Positions 27,429 to 35,999 of a DNA stretch of 64,000 nucleotides are shown here, one piece after another; position 1 is the first letter of the stretch; each line of letters starts with the position of its first letter. This DNA is from PALSA-600 sp963842335. Lineage in GTDB: Bacteria; Actinomycetota; Thermoleophilia; Gaiellales; Gaiellaceae. The DNA lies in assembly GCA_963842335.1 (NCBI GenBank), contig CAWJGF010000003.1, forward strand, positions 186,001-250,000, written 5' to 3'. A program made the position numbers and the translations under genes. The notes below the pieces were generated by a model. It was given only the letters and a program-made list of their open reading frames with translations. It did not search any database and was not told the origin of the DNA.

Positions 27429-30089
27429 CTACCAGGTCTTCGGCTGCTGCAGGCTGTCCGGCCTGCGCACGCGAACCCTGGCGTCGACTGCGACGCACCC
27501 GTGCTCGTCGGCGATCACCGGGTTCAGGTCGAGCTCGGCGATCTCAGGATGATCCTCGGCGAGGCGTGCGAGCCGGTGCAGGACGTCGGTCAGCGCGACC
27601 TTGTCTGCCGGAGCGGCTCCGCGCCAGCCTGCGACGAGGCGGCCGGCCTTTCCACTGGAGACGAGCTCGTCGGCATCGATATCGGTGAGGGGTGCAAGGG
27701 CGAGGCGAGCGGAGCCGATCAGCTCGGCCAGGACTCCGCCCGCCCCGAACGCGACGAGCGGCCCGAAAACGGGATCCTGGATCACGCCCGCGAGGAGCTC
27801 GACGCCGCCCTTCACGTGCGGTTGGACGATCACCGGACCGGCGATCCGCTCGACTGCTGCAGTCACGCTCGCGGCGTCGCGGAGGTCGACGACCACCCCG
27901 CCCGATTCGGTCTTGTGCGCCCCGGCAAGGGCCGTCTTCACGACGACCGGGTAACCGATCTCGTCGGCTGCGGCGACCGCTGCCCGCGGCGTTTCCGCGT
28001 AGCGCTCCTCGACGATCGGAAGCCCGTAGGCACTCAGAAGCTCGCGCGCGGCGGCCGGCTCGAGCCAGCAGTCGTCCGACGTGGCAAGCGAGCCGTTGAC
28101 GACAGCGCGCGCCGCGTCGCGATCGATGTCCTCGAGCTGCGGAATCTCGCCCGCGGGCCGGCGCAGCCATGCGGCGCGGCGTGCAACGAGCCCGAGCGCG
28201 CGCGCCGCCGACTCCGGATACGCGTATCCGCCGCCCGATGTTCCCTCAGCACTCATCACAACGGGTAGCACCGGCTTGTCCGAGCCGACGGATGCGCGCG
28301 CGATCGCAGCCGACACATCGTCCGCGGTCGCGACGACCGGCGGGACGAAGAGCGCGATCACCGCGTCAATGCCGGGGTCGGCGAGCAGCGCCGGCAACGC
28401 GGCCTCGTAGGCTGCCGCGGTCGCCGAGCCGAGCAGATCGACCGGATTCGAAAGGCTTGCCTCGACCGGTGTCGAGAGCCGCAGCTTCTCCTGGGTCTCC
28501 GCGGCGAGCGGCGGCAGCTCGAGCCCTGCAGCGTCGCAGGCGTCCGCGCAGAGAATGCCAAGACCGCCGGCGTTCGTGAGCACGGCGACACGGTTACCGG
28601 CCGGCAGTGGCTGTGACGAGAGGAGCACCGCGGTGTCGAGCAGCTCCTCGAGCGTGCGCGCACGGATGACGCCCGCCTGCCAGAAGAGCGCTTCGACAGC
28701 GCCGTCGGAGCCGGCGAGAGCCGCCGTGTGCGAGCTCGCCGCCCTCGCGCCGGCGCGGCTCGTGCCGCTGCGCATGGCGAGGATCGGCTTGGAGCGCGCG
28801 ACCCGTCCGGCAACGCGGGCGAACTTGCGCGGGTTCCCGAACGACTCGAGATACAGCAGGATCACATCGGTCGCGTCGTCGTCCTCCCAGTACTCGAGCA
28901 GGTCGTTGGAGGAGACGTCGGCCTTGTTGCCGATCGAGACGAAAGAGGAGAGGCCGAGGCCACGTCCGTCGGCAGCCTCGAGGAGCGCGAGGCCCAGCGC
29001 GCCGCTCTGCGAGGAAAAGGCGGCACGTCCCGGCGGAACCGCGCGACGCGCGAACGTCGCGTTCAGGCGCGGGCCGGTCGCAGCGATCCCGAGGCAGTTC
29101 GGCCCGATCAGGCGTGCGCCGTGGGCGCGCACGAGTGCCAGCAACTCGTCCTGACGCACCGCTCCCTCCGCACCCATCTCGGCGAAGCCCGCGGAGATCA
29201 CGCAGATCGCCTTCACCCCGGCCGTGAGCGCGCCCTGCACCGCGTCGAGCACGCGCTCGCCCGGAACACAGATCACCGCGAGATCGACGGGCGCCGGAAC
29301 GTCGGCGATCGAGGCGTAGCCACCGACGCCGCCGACCGGTTCGCCGCCGCGGTTCACGGGATACGCGGCGCCGGTGAAGTCCGCCTGGAGCACATTCCGA
29401 AAGAGCTCGCCACCGATCGTGCCGCGCCGGGCTGAGGCTCCGATCACGGCAACCGAGGCCGGATTGAAGAACGGTCTCAGCGACGCGGTGACCCCGAGGT
29501 GGTCGCGCTCGTCGCGCCGGCGCTCGAAATCGCGGCCGTCGCCGAGCGAGAGCAGCACCTCGACGACGCCGTCCTGAAGTACCCGCGACGTCGCGAACCC
29601 CGCGTCGTCGAACACGCGCAGCATCGCGGTGTTCTGCGGGAGGACCTCGGCGACGAATCTCTGAACCCCAGCGGCCGACGCGTGGACCGCGAGGCGCTCG
29701 AGCAGCCGCGTCGCGATCCCGCGGCCGTGCAGATCATCGGCGACGGCGAACGCGACTTCGGCGCGCGCCGGATCGCGCAGGCGGACGTAGGTCGCAAGCG
29801 CGACCGGGCGAAGCTCCCCGTCCGCGCCGACGAGCTCCGCGAGCAGTGAGCCCCGCGAATGCCAGTCGGTCTCGAGCGCACCTTCGACCGTGTTGCGGTC
29901 GATCAGGCGGGTCCCGTGGAAGCGCAGGTAGCGGCTGTCGGGCGAGAGGGCTTCGAAGAAAGCGATCAGCGCGGCTTCATCGCCCGGATGCGGCGGCCGC
30001 AGGCGCAGGGTCGAGCCGTCCTTCAGCAGAACATCTTCGGCCGGAGCGACCGGGAGCGGAGAGGCAACCGTTGGGGTCATCCGCTGCAT
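27429..30089 (-). CDS. GNAT acetyltransferase fused to ADP-forming acyl-CoA synthetase
   Basis: An 886-residue three-part protein. Residues 25-185 are a GNAT domain (acetyl-CoA loop DDLHGRGIATRLLERL). Residues 200-660 are the CoA-binding and ligase domains of NDP-forming acetate-CoA ligase (NPASVAVIGASARRGTIGG, GPNCLGI, SSHTAALAGSD near the active-site His). Residues 665-886 are an ATP-grasp (PVVVKTALAGAHKTESGGVV and EIAELDLNPV). Related fusions act as Pat-type lysine acetyltransferases or acyl-CoA synthetases; in Pat/Pka from E. coli the GNAT is C-terminal, here it is N-terminal. Met 30089 or Met 30080 may be the start. It is divergent from USP 2. Confidence 0.93.
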   Translation of the reverse strand: MQRMTPTVASPLPVAPAEDVLLKDGSTLRLRPPHPGDEAALIAFFEALSPDSRYLRFHGTRLIDRNTVEGALETDWHSRGSLLAELVGADGELRPVALATYVRLRDPARAEVAFAVADDLHGRGIATRLLERLAVHASAAGVQRFVAEVLPQNTAMLRVFDDAGFATSRVLQDGVVEVLLSLGDGRDFERRRDERDHLGVTASLRPFFNPASVAVIGASARRGTIGGELFRNVLQADFTGAAYPVNRGGEPVGGVGGYASIADVPAPVDLAVICVPGERVLDAVQGALTAGVKAICVISAGFAEMGAEGAVRQDELLALVRAHGARLIGPNCLGIAATGPRLNATFARRAVPPGRAAFSSQSGALGLALLEAADGRGLGLSSFVSIGNKADVSSNDLLEYWEDDDATDVILLYLESFGNPRKFARVAGRVARSKPILAMRSGTSRAGARAASSHTAALAGSDGAVEALFWQAGVIRARTLEELLDTAVLLSSQPLPAGNRVAVLTNAGGLGILCADACDAAGLELPPLAAETQEKLRLSTPVEASLSNPVDLLGSATAAAYEAALPALLADPGIDAVIALFVPPVVATADDVSAAIARASVGSDKPVLPVVMSAEGTSGGGYAYPESAARALGLVARRAAWLRRPAGEIPQLEDIDRDAARAVVNGSLATSDDCWLEPAAARELLSAYGLPIVEERYAETPRAAVAAADEIGYPVVVKTALAGAHKTESGGVVVDLRDAASVTAAVERIAGPVIVQPHVKGGVELLAGVIQDPVFGPLVAFGAGGVLAELIGSARLALAPLTDIDADELVSSGKAGRLVAGWRGAAPADKVALTDVLHRLARLAEDHPEIAELDLNPVIADEHGCVAVDARVRVRRPDSLQQPKTW

Positions 30090-30229
30090 CGTCCTCCTTC
30101 AGCCGACCTCTCGAATCGGAGGCTTGCCGCCGCGCGGTTGCGGAGAACTACGCGTTTCGCTCCCGCGCGCCCCCCGATTCCGTCGCTCTGGCGCGTCGTG
30201 AGACTGAGCTCGAGATGAAAGGAGCCGCC

Positions 30230-30779
30230 ATGAAATCCAATCCTGCTCGCGACGGACGGCTCGCCGTCTGCGGAGGACGCCACGCTCGAGGCGATCACGC
30301 TCGCGCGTACGTTCGGGACGACGCTCGTTGTCGCATCCGTCGCCCACCTCGCCTTGCCGGCCTACGGGAACTACTACGGCTACGGGGAGATCGCCGCCGA
30401 CCTGCACAAGGTGGAAACCGCTCACGTCGCCGAACTGCTCGTCGCGACGAAATTGCGCATCGAGGAGGCGGGAGTGACGTGCGAGACGCTGGCGCTCGAC
30501 GGCCAACCCGCCGCTGAGATCTGCGGCGCCGCCACGAGGACACAGGCACGCCTGGTCGTCATCGGAGCCCACGGCTGGGGCCGTCTCGGCCGAATGATCC
30601 ACGGCAGCGTCTCGACCGCCGTCTTGCACGACGCACCATGCCCGGTGCTCGTCGTCCACGGCCGCGAGAGAGTCGACCGCGCGAGCGCGAAGCAGCGCTC
30701 GCTCACTGATCCCCAGACGGCGGCCTCCGTCCGAAGGGACGCGGCCGGCCGATGGACGGCCGGGCGGCGCACGGGTTAG
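30230..30779 (+). CDS. Universal stress protein, apparent +1 frameshift near the start
   Basis: A UspA-family protein. The body contains the ATP-loop pattern GAHGWGRLGRMIHGSVSTAV and ends with a basic tail. The ATG at 30230 has a strong Shine-Dalgarno (GAAAGGAG), but the frame it opens soon becomes nonsense. Skipping one base near 30239 yields MKS then ILLATDGSPSAEDATLEA, the classical Usp N-terminus, for a 182-residue total. Without the shift only a truncated product from about 30354 would be possible. The gene is directly upstream of the GAF kinase gene and likely shares its transcript. Confidence 0.85.
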
Positions 30780-30790
30780 CCTCCTCGAAC

Positions 30791-32437
30791 GTGCCGAGCG
30801 CTGACCACGAACGCCGTCTCCACGACCTCTTCCGGGCGAGCATCGCGCTCAACGCCGAGCTCTCACTCGACGCGCTGCTCCAAAAGCTCGTCGAGACCGC
30901 AGCCGCGCTGACGGACGCCCGCTACGCCGCGCTCGGCGTGATCGACGAAACGGGCGGCGAGCTCGAACGGTTCCTCACCACCGGCATCGACGCCGAAGAG
31001 CACGCGCGCATCGGCAACCTGCCGCGCGGACTGGGCGTTCTCGGCGTCCTCATCCGTGACGCCAAACCGCTTCGCCTCGACCGGATCGGTGACGACCCTC
31101 GCGCGGTCGGCTTCCCCGCGAACCATCCACCAATGGCCACCTTCCTCGGCGTGCCGGTGATGATGCGCGGCGTCGCCTACGGGAACCTGTACCTGACCGA
31201 GAAAGCCGGGGGCGTTCCCTTCACGGCCGACGACGAGGACCTCGTCGAGCTCCTCGCCGCCCAGGCGGCCGTGGCGATCGAGAACGCGCGTCTCTACCAG
31301 TCCGCCAAGCGTTGGTCGCGGCAACTCGAGTCGCTCCACGAGGTGATGCGGTCGCTCGTCGAGGAGATGGAGCTCGATCGGCTGCTCGAGCTCGTCTGCG
31401 TCCGCCTGCGGGAGCTGATCGGCGCCAGGGTGGCGCTCATCTCGCTCGCCACGTCACCCGACGGCGATCTGCGGATCGCGGCCGTGGACGGAGAAACGGA
31501 CGCAGGCGCAGCTCTGATCGGGTACCGGCTGAGCAGCAGCGAGTCGAAGAGTGGACGCGTGCTGGAGCGCCGCCACAGCGCGCGGGTGGACTCGATGCTC
31601 GACGACCCCGAGGTCGACCACGAGGAGGCACGTCAGCTGGGAGCGCGCACGGGGATATTCGTGCCGCTCGTCGCCCGAGGGGAAGCAATGGGAGTGATCG
31701 CAGTTCACGACAAGCTGGGGCCTGACGCACGGTTCACGGACGAGGATCTCCGCCTGGCGGAGATCTTCGCCGCGCGAGCCGCCGTCGCGGTCTCGCTCTC
31801 GGAGCGGGTCGCGCGGGACACGCTGCGCCGCGTCGTCGAGGCGCAGGAGCTGGAGCGGCGACGCCTCGCCCGCGAGCTGCACGACGAGACCGGGCAGGCG
31901 CTGACGTCGATCCTGCTCGGTGTGAAGGCGATTCGCGCCTCGAGCTCACCCGCGGGGGCCGAGCGCGCCGAGACAGAGGTTCGAGCGCAGATCGTGCAGG
32001 CTCTGCAGGACGTGCGTGCGCTCGCCGTCGAGCTCCGGCCCGCGGCCCTCGACGACTTCGGCCTCGTCGCGGCGCTCGAGCGCCTGGCCGAGACGTTCCA
32101 GGAACGGAGCGGGCTCGAGACGATGGTGCAGGCGAACATCGACGGCCGCCTGCCGGCCGAGATCGAAACGGTGCTCTATCGCGTCGTCCAGGAAGCGCTG
32201 ACGAACGTGATCAAGCATGCGGGCGCCGAGCACGTCAGCATCGTCCTGCGAAGTCGGGCCGGGTCGGTCGCGGTGACGATCGACGACGACGGCAGCGGAT
32301 TTGCCGCAGACGAGGTTCGCGAGGGGGCGCTCGGGCTGCTCGGCATGCGCGAGCGGCTAGCGCTGGTCGGGGGGACGCTCGAGGTCGAGTCGTCGCGCGA
32401 GTCCGGCACGACGATCGCTGCCGAGGTGCCGGCCTAG
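30791..32437 (+). CDS. DosS/DevS-like GAF-GAF sensor histidine kinase
   Basis: A 548-residue cytoplasmic sensor. GAF 1 spans about 15-165, GAF 2 about 180-335, then HisKA_3 (RRLARELHDETGQALTSILL, phosphoacceptor His) and HATPase_c with VVQEALTNVIKHA, DDDGSGF and GLLGMRERL. GAF 1 contains GFPANHPPMATFLGVPV, closely like the M. tuberculosis DosS segment whose His binds heme; here the His is residue 112. It is therefore a candidate heme-based O2/NO/CO or redox sensor. GTG 30791 gives a conventional N-terminus; GTG/ATG choices upstream (30752) overlap the usp gene. The partner is probably the regulator at 32821. Confidence 0.9.
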   Translation: MPSADHERRLHDLFRASIALNAELSLDALLQKLVETAAALTDARYAALGVIDETGGELERFLTTGIDAEEHARIGNLPRGLGVLGVLIRDAKPLRLDRIGDDPRAVGFPANHPPMATFLGVPVMMRGVAYGNLYLTEKAGGVPFTADDEDLVELLAAQAAVAIENARLYQSAKRWSRQLESLHEVMRSLVEEMELDRLLELVCVRLRELIGARVALISLATSPDGDLRIAAVDGETDAGAALIGYRLSSSESKSGRVLERRHSARVDSMLDDPEVDHEEARQLGARTGIFVPLVARGEAMGVIAVHDKLGPDARFTDEDLRLAEIFAARAAVAVSLSERVARDTLRRVVEAQELERRRLARELHDETGQALTSILLGVKAIRASSSPAGAERAETEVRAQIVQALQDVRALAVELRPAALDDFGLVAALERLAETFQERSGLETMVQANIDGRLPAEIETVLYRVVQEALTNVIKHAGAEHVSIVLRSRAGSVAVTIDDDGSGFAADEVREGALGLLGMRERLALVGGTLEVESSRESGTTIAAEVPA

Positions 32438-32724
32438 GCGGAAAGCGGAAGGGCCAGGTGGTCGACCAGGTCGGACAGGGCCGTGACGCTCTCAAGGCTC
32501 GCAATCCGGAGGACGATCTTCTCGGCCAGCTCGAGCCGGAGTACGGGGAGCCCACGAATCCGATCGGCCGGGCCACGGTCGATCGCACAGCCGACGATCG
32601 AGTCGAGCGGGACGGAGAGCGCGTGCCGGCGCGAGCGCAGCTCGAGCCGGCCACGGCTCATGCTCAACTGGCCCGTGTGCAACTCGTTGCCGATCGTCCA
32701 CAGGATCGCGAGAGTCCCCGTCAT
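32434..32724 (-). CDS. Small hypothetical protein between kinase and regulator, antisense orientation
   Basis: A 96-residue beta-rich protein, starting MTGTLAILWTIGNELHTGQL and containing ALSVPLDSIVGCAIDRGP, a pattern like a PH-type or small regulatory beta barrel. No family recognised. It is encoded opposite to the kinase and response regulator genes and lies between them. Its stop shares a CTAG with the kinase stop. The open frame and its composition look coding. Confidence 0.55.
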   Translation of the reverse strand: MTGTLAILWTIGNELHTGQLSMSRGRLELRSRRHALSVPLDSIVGCAIDRGPADRIRGLPVLRLELAEKIVLRIASLESVTALSDLVDHLALPLSA

Positions 32725-32783
32725 GCACGAAGGCTAGAGCGGCCGGAGCCCGCCGCCATCCGCAGGCAACCGTCCTCGTTCTG

Positions 32784-32798
32784 CGGGTTTTCACGGAT
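32784..32798 (+). promoter_or_regulatory. Shared 15-bp element upstream of the response regulator
   Basis: CGGGTTTTCACGGAT lies 22 bp before ATG 32821. It is one of three close matches in the island, which would fit autoregulation by the regulator itself. Confidence 0.45.
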
Positions 32799-32820
32799 CA
32801 GGCACCTGAATGCTCGCGCT

Positions 32821-33477
32821 ATGGTCACGAACGTGGAGCCGGCCGTCCGTGTGCTGATCGTCGACGACCACGCCGTCGTGCGAACGGGAATCCGCCTGCT
32901 GCTCGACCAGGAGGACGGGATCGAACCAGTCGGCGAGGCCAACTCCGGCCGGGAGGCGATCTTCGAAGCGCGCAGCCTCAAGCCGGACGTGATCCTCATG
33001 GATGTCGTGATGCCCGGCGGCAGCGGTCTCGACGTGATCCCGACGCTCCTGAAGGAGCATCCGGACGCCAAGGTTCTGGTGCTCTCGATGCAGGACGACC
33101 CGCGTTACGTGCGCGAGGCGTTCGCCGCCGGTGCGACGGGCTATGTCCTGAAGGAAGCGGCTGACGTCGAGGTTGTCGCTGCGGTGCGCGAGGTTGCGCG
33201 TGGCGGGCGCTACGTCCATCCGGAGCTCGGCGCGAGGCTGATTGCCGCCGAGGCCGAGGCAGCGCGCAAGGCCGACGAAGACCCACTCTCCGACCGCGAA
33301 CGCGAGGTACTGCGTCTCCTTGCTCTCGGCTACACGAACTCGGAGATCGCGAAGCAGCTCTTCATCTCCGTTCGCACCGCCGAGACGCACCGCGCCCACA
33401 TCATGACGAAGCTCCACCTCTCGAGCCGCGCGGCGCTCGTCCGCTACGCGATCGCCCAAGGCCTGCTGGAGGAATAA
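32821..33477 (+). CDS. NarL/DosR-type response regulator
   Basis: A 218-residue two-domain regulator. The REC domain has acidic pocket residues (IVDDHAVV), the phospho-acceptor in PDVILMDVVMPGGSG and the signalling Lys in YVLKEA. A LuxR-type HTH follows (LSDREREVLRLLALGYTNSE, then IAKQLFISVRTAETHRAHIM). It is the natural partner of the GAF-GAF kinase encoded just upstream, together resembling DosS-DosR. ATG 32821 lies shortly after the shared upstream element. Confidence 0.95.
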   Translation: MVTNVEPAVRVLIVDDHAVVRTGIRLLLDQEDGIEPVGEANSGREAIFEARSLKPDVILMDVVMPGGSGLDVIPTLLKEHPDAKVLVLSMQDDPRYVREAFAAGATGYVLKEAADVEVVAAVREVARGGRYVHPELGARLIAAEAEAARKADEDPLSDREREVLRLLALGYTNSEIAKQLFISVRTAETHRAHIMTKLHLSSRAALVRYAIAQGLLEE

Positions 33478-33511
33478 CCGGCCGCGGAGTAGCCGGCTGC
33501 CGGAACGAGTC

Positions 33512-33676
33512 GTCACTGTTTCGTGCGCGTGTCTGACCCCAGCCATGTCCGCGCGCAGAATCCAGCTCTGAAGCCGTTTCCCGCGGCAGAGTCGCACGCC
33601 GCTCTGAAACTGTGCGAGCCGCTGAGTACGGAGTCACTGTTTCGTGCGCGTGTCTGACACCGGCCATGTCCGCGCG
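33512..33676. repeat. Pair of direct repeats with a short inverted core (121-bp period)
   Basis: Two copies of a 44-bp unit (33512-33555 and 33633-33676), starting GTCACTGTTTCGTGCGCGTG, lie 121 bp apart. On the minus strand each includes GACATGGC followed by GGGGTCAGAC or GGTGTCAGACAC. The same GACATGGC context flanks the GGGGACTGTCCCC hairpin family, so the two repeat families look related. This is the only gene-free stretch above 300 bp (33478-33781); apart from these repeats and a terminator I see nothing in it. Confidence 0.8.
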
Positions 33677-33733
33677 TGCGACACGCCGGGTCAGTGGGGC
33701 ACGGCAGGCGAGTCAACAACACACACGCACGAA

Positions 33734-33755
33734 GAAGGCCGCTTGCGCGGCCTTC
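33734..33755. terminator. Bidirectional terminator hairpin
   Basis: GAAGGCCGC-TTGC-GCGGCCTTC, a 9-bp perfect stem, lies between the response regulator gene (plus) and the membrane protein gene (minus). It could end both transcripts. Confidence 0.7.
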
Positions 33756-33781
33756 TCGTTGCGGCGATTGGGGGTCGGGGA

Positions 33782-34450
33782 CTAGACCGGGTTGATCGCG
33801 GTCGGCGTCGCCGGCTTGTGGGAGAACCAGGTCAGCGCCGTCTCGGGATTCCGCAGTGCTCCGCCGATCGCGAGGATCGCGAAGCCGAACCCGCTGAGCA
33901 GAAGCGCGAACCCGACGACGATCGCGAAGAGCCCGAGCTGCGATGCCATGAACGAGGTGTTCAGAGCCGTCGTCAGCGCCGTCTCGGTCACCCACACGTT
34001 GCGGGCGCCGTTCGCGACGGGCTGCTGCGTCTTCGGATCGAGGACTGCGAACTCCTTGTTCGAGGTGGCGCCGTCCGGCGTCAGCTCGGCCTTCGGCGTT
34101 CCGGGCTTCGCCTGGAACTGACCCATCTGCGCGTAGACGAATCCGCCGGTCGCTTCCAGCGCATGAATCTGCATGTACTGCGCGAAGCAGCGTGCCTTCG
34201 CCCCGGTGTTGACCGACTCGTTGGCGACGCTGCAGGACGGGATGGTGATCTTGCTCAGATCGAGCTTCGCCTTCTGCGCCTCGGCGGTGATCCCGGCCGG
34301 CGTCATGTCAGGCGAGCCGGTGATCTGCTCGGTCTTGAGCGACGAGGCCACCGTGCTGCGTCCATTGGCGCCCATCGCGATCGTTACGACACCGAAGGCG
34401 ATCAGGACGACGGCTGCGACGAGCCCACCGATTTCGAAAAACTTACGCAT
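33782..34450 (-). CDS. Membrane protein with two end helices, unknown function
   Basis: A 222-residue protein with a hydrophobic segment near each end (GLVAAVVLIAFGVVTIAMGA and SQLGLFAIVVGFALLLSGFG), so a 110-residue middle domain probably lies outside. That domain contains two Cys (IPSCSV and ARCFAQ) in disulfide-like positions. Family not recognised. A good Shine-Dalgarno (AAGGAGAAGG) precedes the ATG. The upstream region has a weak copy of the shared island element (about 34560-34575). Confidence 0.68.
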   Translation of the reverse strand: MRKFFEIGGLVAAVVLIAFGVVTIAMGANGRSTVASSLKTEQITGSPDMTPAGITAEAQKAKLDLSKITIPSCSVANESVNTGAKARCFAQYMQIHALEATGGFVYAQMGQFQAKPGTPKAELTPDGATSNKEFAVLDPKTQQPVANGARNVWVTETALTTALNTSFMASQLGLFAIVVGFALLLSGFGFAILAIGGALRNPETALTWFSHKPATPTAINPV

Positions 34451-34590
34451 GTTCCCTTCTCCTTCTCTTCAGGGCCGATGCTTTCTTCGCCTTCGACCGT
34501 TTCCAGGAGTCTCGGCTCAGTGATGCGCCCCGCCATCGTGGCGAGTGCGGAACCGCATTTCGGGTTTCCCACATCGTCGGGGCGGACCAT

Positions 34591-34797
34591 CTAGCGCAGG
34601 AGACCGCGCTCGAGCGCCCACCGCACGAGCTGCGCCCGGTGCTGGAAGCCGAGCTTCCGCATGATCCGGGCGCGCTCCGACTCGACGGTACGGACGGAGA
34701 CCTGCAGTTGGCGTGCGACTTCGCGGTTGGTGTGCCCGTAGGCGAGCATCACGGCTGCCACCCGCTCCCGTTCCGTCAGCTGCACCTCGTCGAGCAT
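34591..34797 (-). CDS. Stand-alone LuxR-type HTH protein
   Basis: Only 68 residues, made of a complete LuxR/GerE helix-turn-helix (LTERERVAAVMLAYGHTNRE, then VARQLQVSVRTVESERARIM) without any receiver domain. It may act as an independent DNA-binding regulator or modulate the full-length NarL-type regulator by heterodimerisation. No receiver remnant is visible upstream, so it is not an obvious truncation. Confidence 0.8.
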   Translation of the reverse strand: MLDEVQLTERERVAAVMLAYGHTNREVARQLQVSVRTVESERARIMRKLGFQHRAQLVRWALERGLLR

Positions 34798-35008
34798 GGT
34801 CGGAGCCTCGTCACGAGGCGAACAGCTCGCATCCGAGAGTTCCCCGACCTCGGCCGCGCATTTCTACGAGTTCCCGCGCAGCCCACCCCCCGTCACCCGC
34901 GACCTGCGGCGAACTACGGCCGGCGGTTCAGCGAATCCGCCCATTCATCCGAGCCCGTTCGGTGTCACGTTGCGAGTTGACATTGACTCTCGACGAAACG
35001 GAGCTCTC

Positions 35009-35428
35009 ATGAAGTCGGTTGCCGCACTTACCGCATTGCTTGCCCTTGGCGCTGTCGTCGCCACCAGCGCCCTCGCGGCCTCGCCGCAGCACGCGTCGGT
35101 CACGATTCGCCACCAGATGATGGGCTGCCACGCCTGGTCGGTCGGCAATGGCCCCTACACGCCCCATGCCGCTCTGAAGCTGTCCACCGGCGGCTCGATC
35201 ACCTTCACCGACAACGACGTGATGTCGCACCAGTTGATCAAGAAGAGCGGCTCCGCCGTCGTGTTCTCCGGCTCGCACACGATGAGCCACATGGGCGCGA
35301 CCCTCAAGGTGACCTTCCCCCACGCCGGCACGTATCACTTCACCACGAAGCCCGGTGAGGACTACATGAAGGGCGTCAAGACGATGGGTGAGGACAACGT
35401 CCTCACGCTGACCGTCACGGTTCGCTGA
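35009..35428 (+). CDS. Secreted cupredoxin-like protein
   Basis: A 139-residue protein: signal peptide (AALTALLALGAVVATSALAA), then a single beta-sandwich. It has SITFTDNDVMSHQLIKK and AGTYHFTTKPGEDYMKGVKT, which match the His and the late loop of plastocyanin-like cupredoxins. The copper-ligand Cys usually found in the last loop is missing; the only Cys is in MMGCHAW near the start of the mature protein. It may bind copper atypically or serve as a non-redox metal-binding protein. Confidence 0.78.
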   Translation: MKSVAALTALLALGAVVATSALAASPQHASVTIRHQMMGCHAWSVGNGPYTPHAALKLSTGGSITFTDNDVMSHQLIKKSGSAVVFSGSHTMSHMGATLKVTFPHAGTYHFTTKPGEDYMKGVKTMGEDNVLTLTVTVR

Positions 35429-35547
35429 AACCTCGTCCGTGGTGTGCGGCCGCGCACGCGGCCGCGCACCATTGTGTGTCGACGTGCTCGTGCCGCGACC
35501 TGCAAGGATCGAGTAGGTCGATCGTCGAGCAAGGAGGTGCGAGCCCA

Positions 35548-35904
35548 ATGGACGCTCCAGGTGAGCAGGCGCGGGGCGCGATGCTGCAAGTGGCGCACGC
35601 CTTCGACATCGCAGGCGCCAAGAGCCGGCTGGCCGAGAAGGGTGGCTACGAGATCGTGCACTCCTCGCCGGGGCTCGAAATCGGCGTCTACGTCCTCGTC
35701 GCGCCCGAGCCGGACCACCAGCAACCCCATGCCGACGACGAGGTCTACATCGTGCTCGAGGGGCAAGGCGCGCTCGAGATCGAGGGTCAACTCGTGGAGT
35801 TGCACGAAGGGGAAGCAACGTTCGTGCCGGCGGGCGCACGCCACGGCTTCGTCGGCTACGAGCAGCTGAGCGTGCTCGTGATCTTCGAGAAGGCGCGGCG
35901 CTGA
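35548..35904 (+). CDS. Cupin-domain protein
   Basis: A 118-residue single cupin. The motif HADDEVYIVLEGQGALEIEG gives His and Glu ligands, and FVPAGARHGF supplies the second-motif His. One metal ion is expected. No substrate can be assigned. ATG 35548 is chosen because of the strong Shine-Dalgarno AAGGAGG a short distance upstream; the frame continues further 5' without similarity. Confidence 0.88.
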   Translation: MDAPGEQARGAMLQVAHAFDIAGAKSRLAEKGGYEIVHSSPGLEIGVYVLVAPEPDHQQPHADDEVYIVLEGQGALEIEGQLVELHEGEATFVPAGARHGFVGYEQLSVLVIFEKARR

Positions 35905-35999
35905 CACGCCGGCATGACCTGACGGGCGCGGCTTTTCCGTAGACAATTTCCACGCTTTCCCCGACGCGGCGCTGGCTGCTCCGACCGATACTCGGGACG

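Noticed and set aside
33512..33676. CRISPR array
   Set aside because: Only two repeat units, spaced 121 bp apart with unequal flanks and no cas genes nearby.
33644..34594. A 316-codon plus-strand frame across the membrane protein gene
   Set aside because: It starts inside repeats, is rich in Arg/Leu/Gly without any motif, and opposes a gene with a Shine-Dalgarno and two clear membrane helices.
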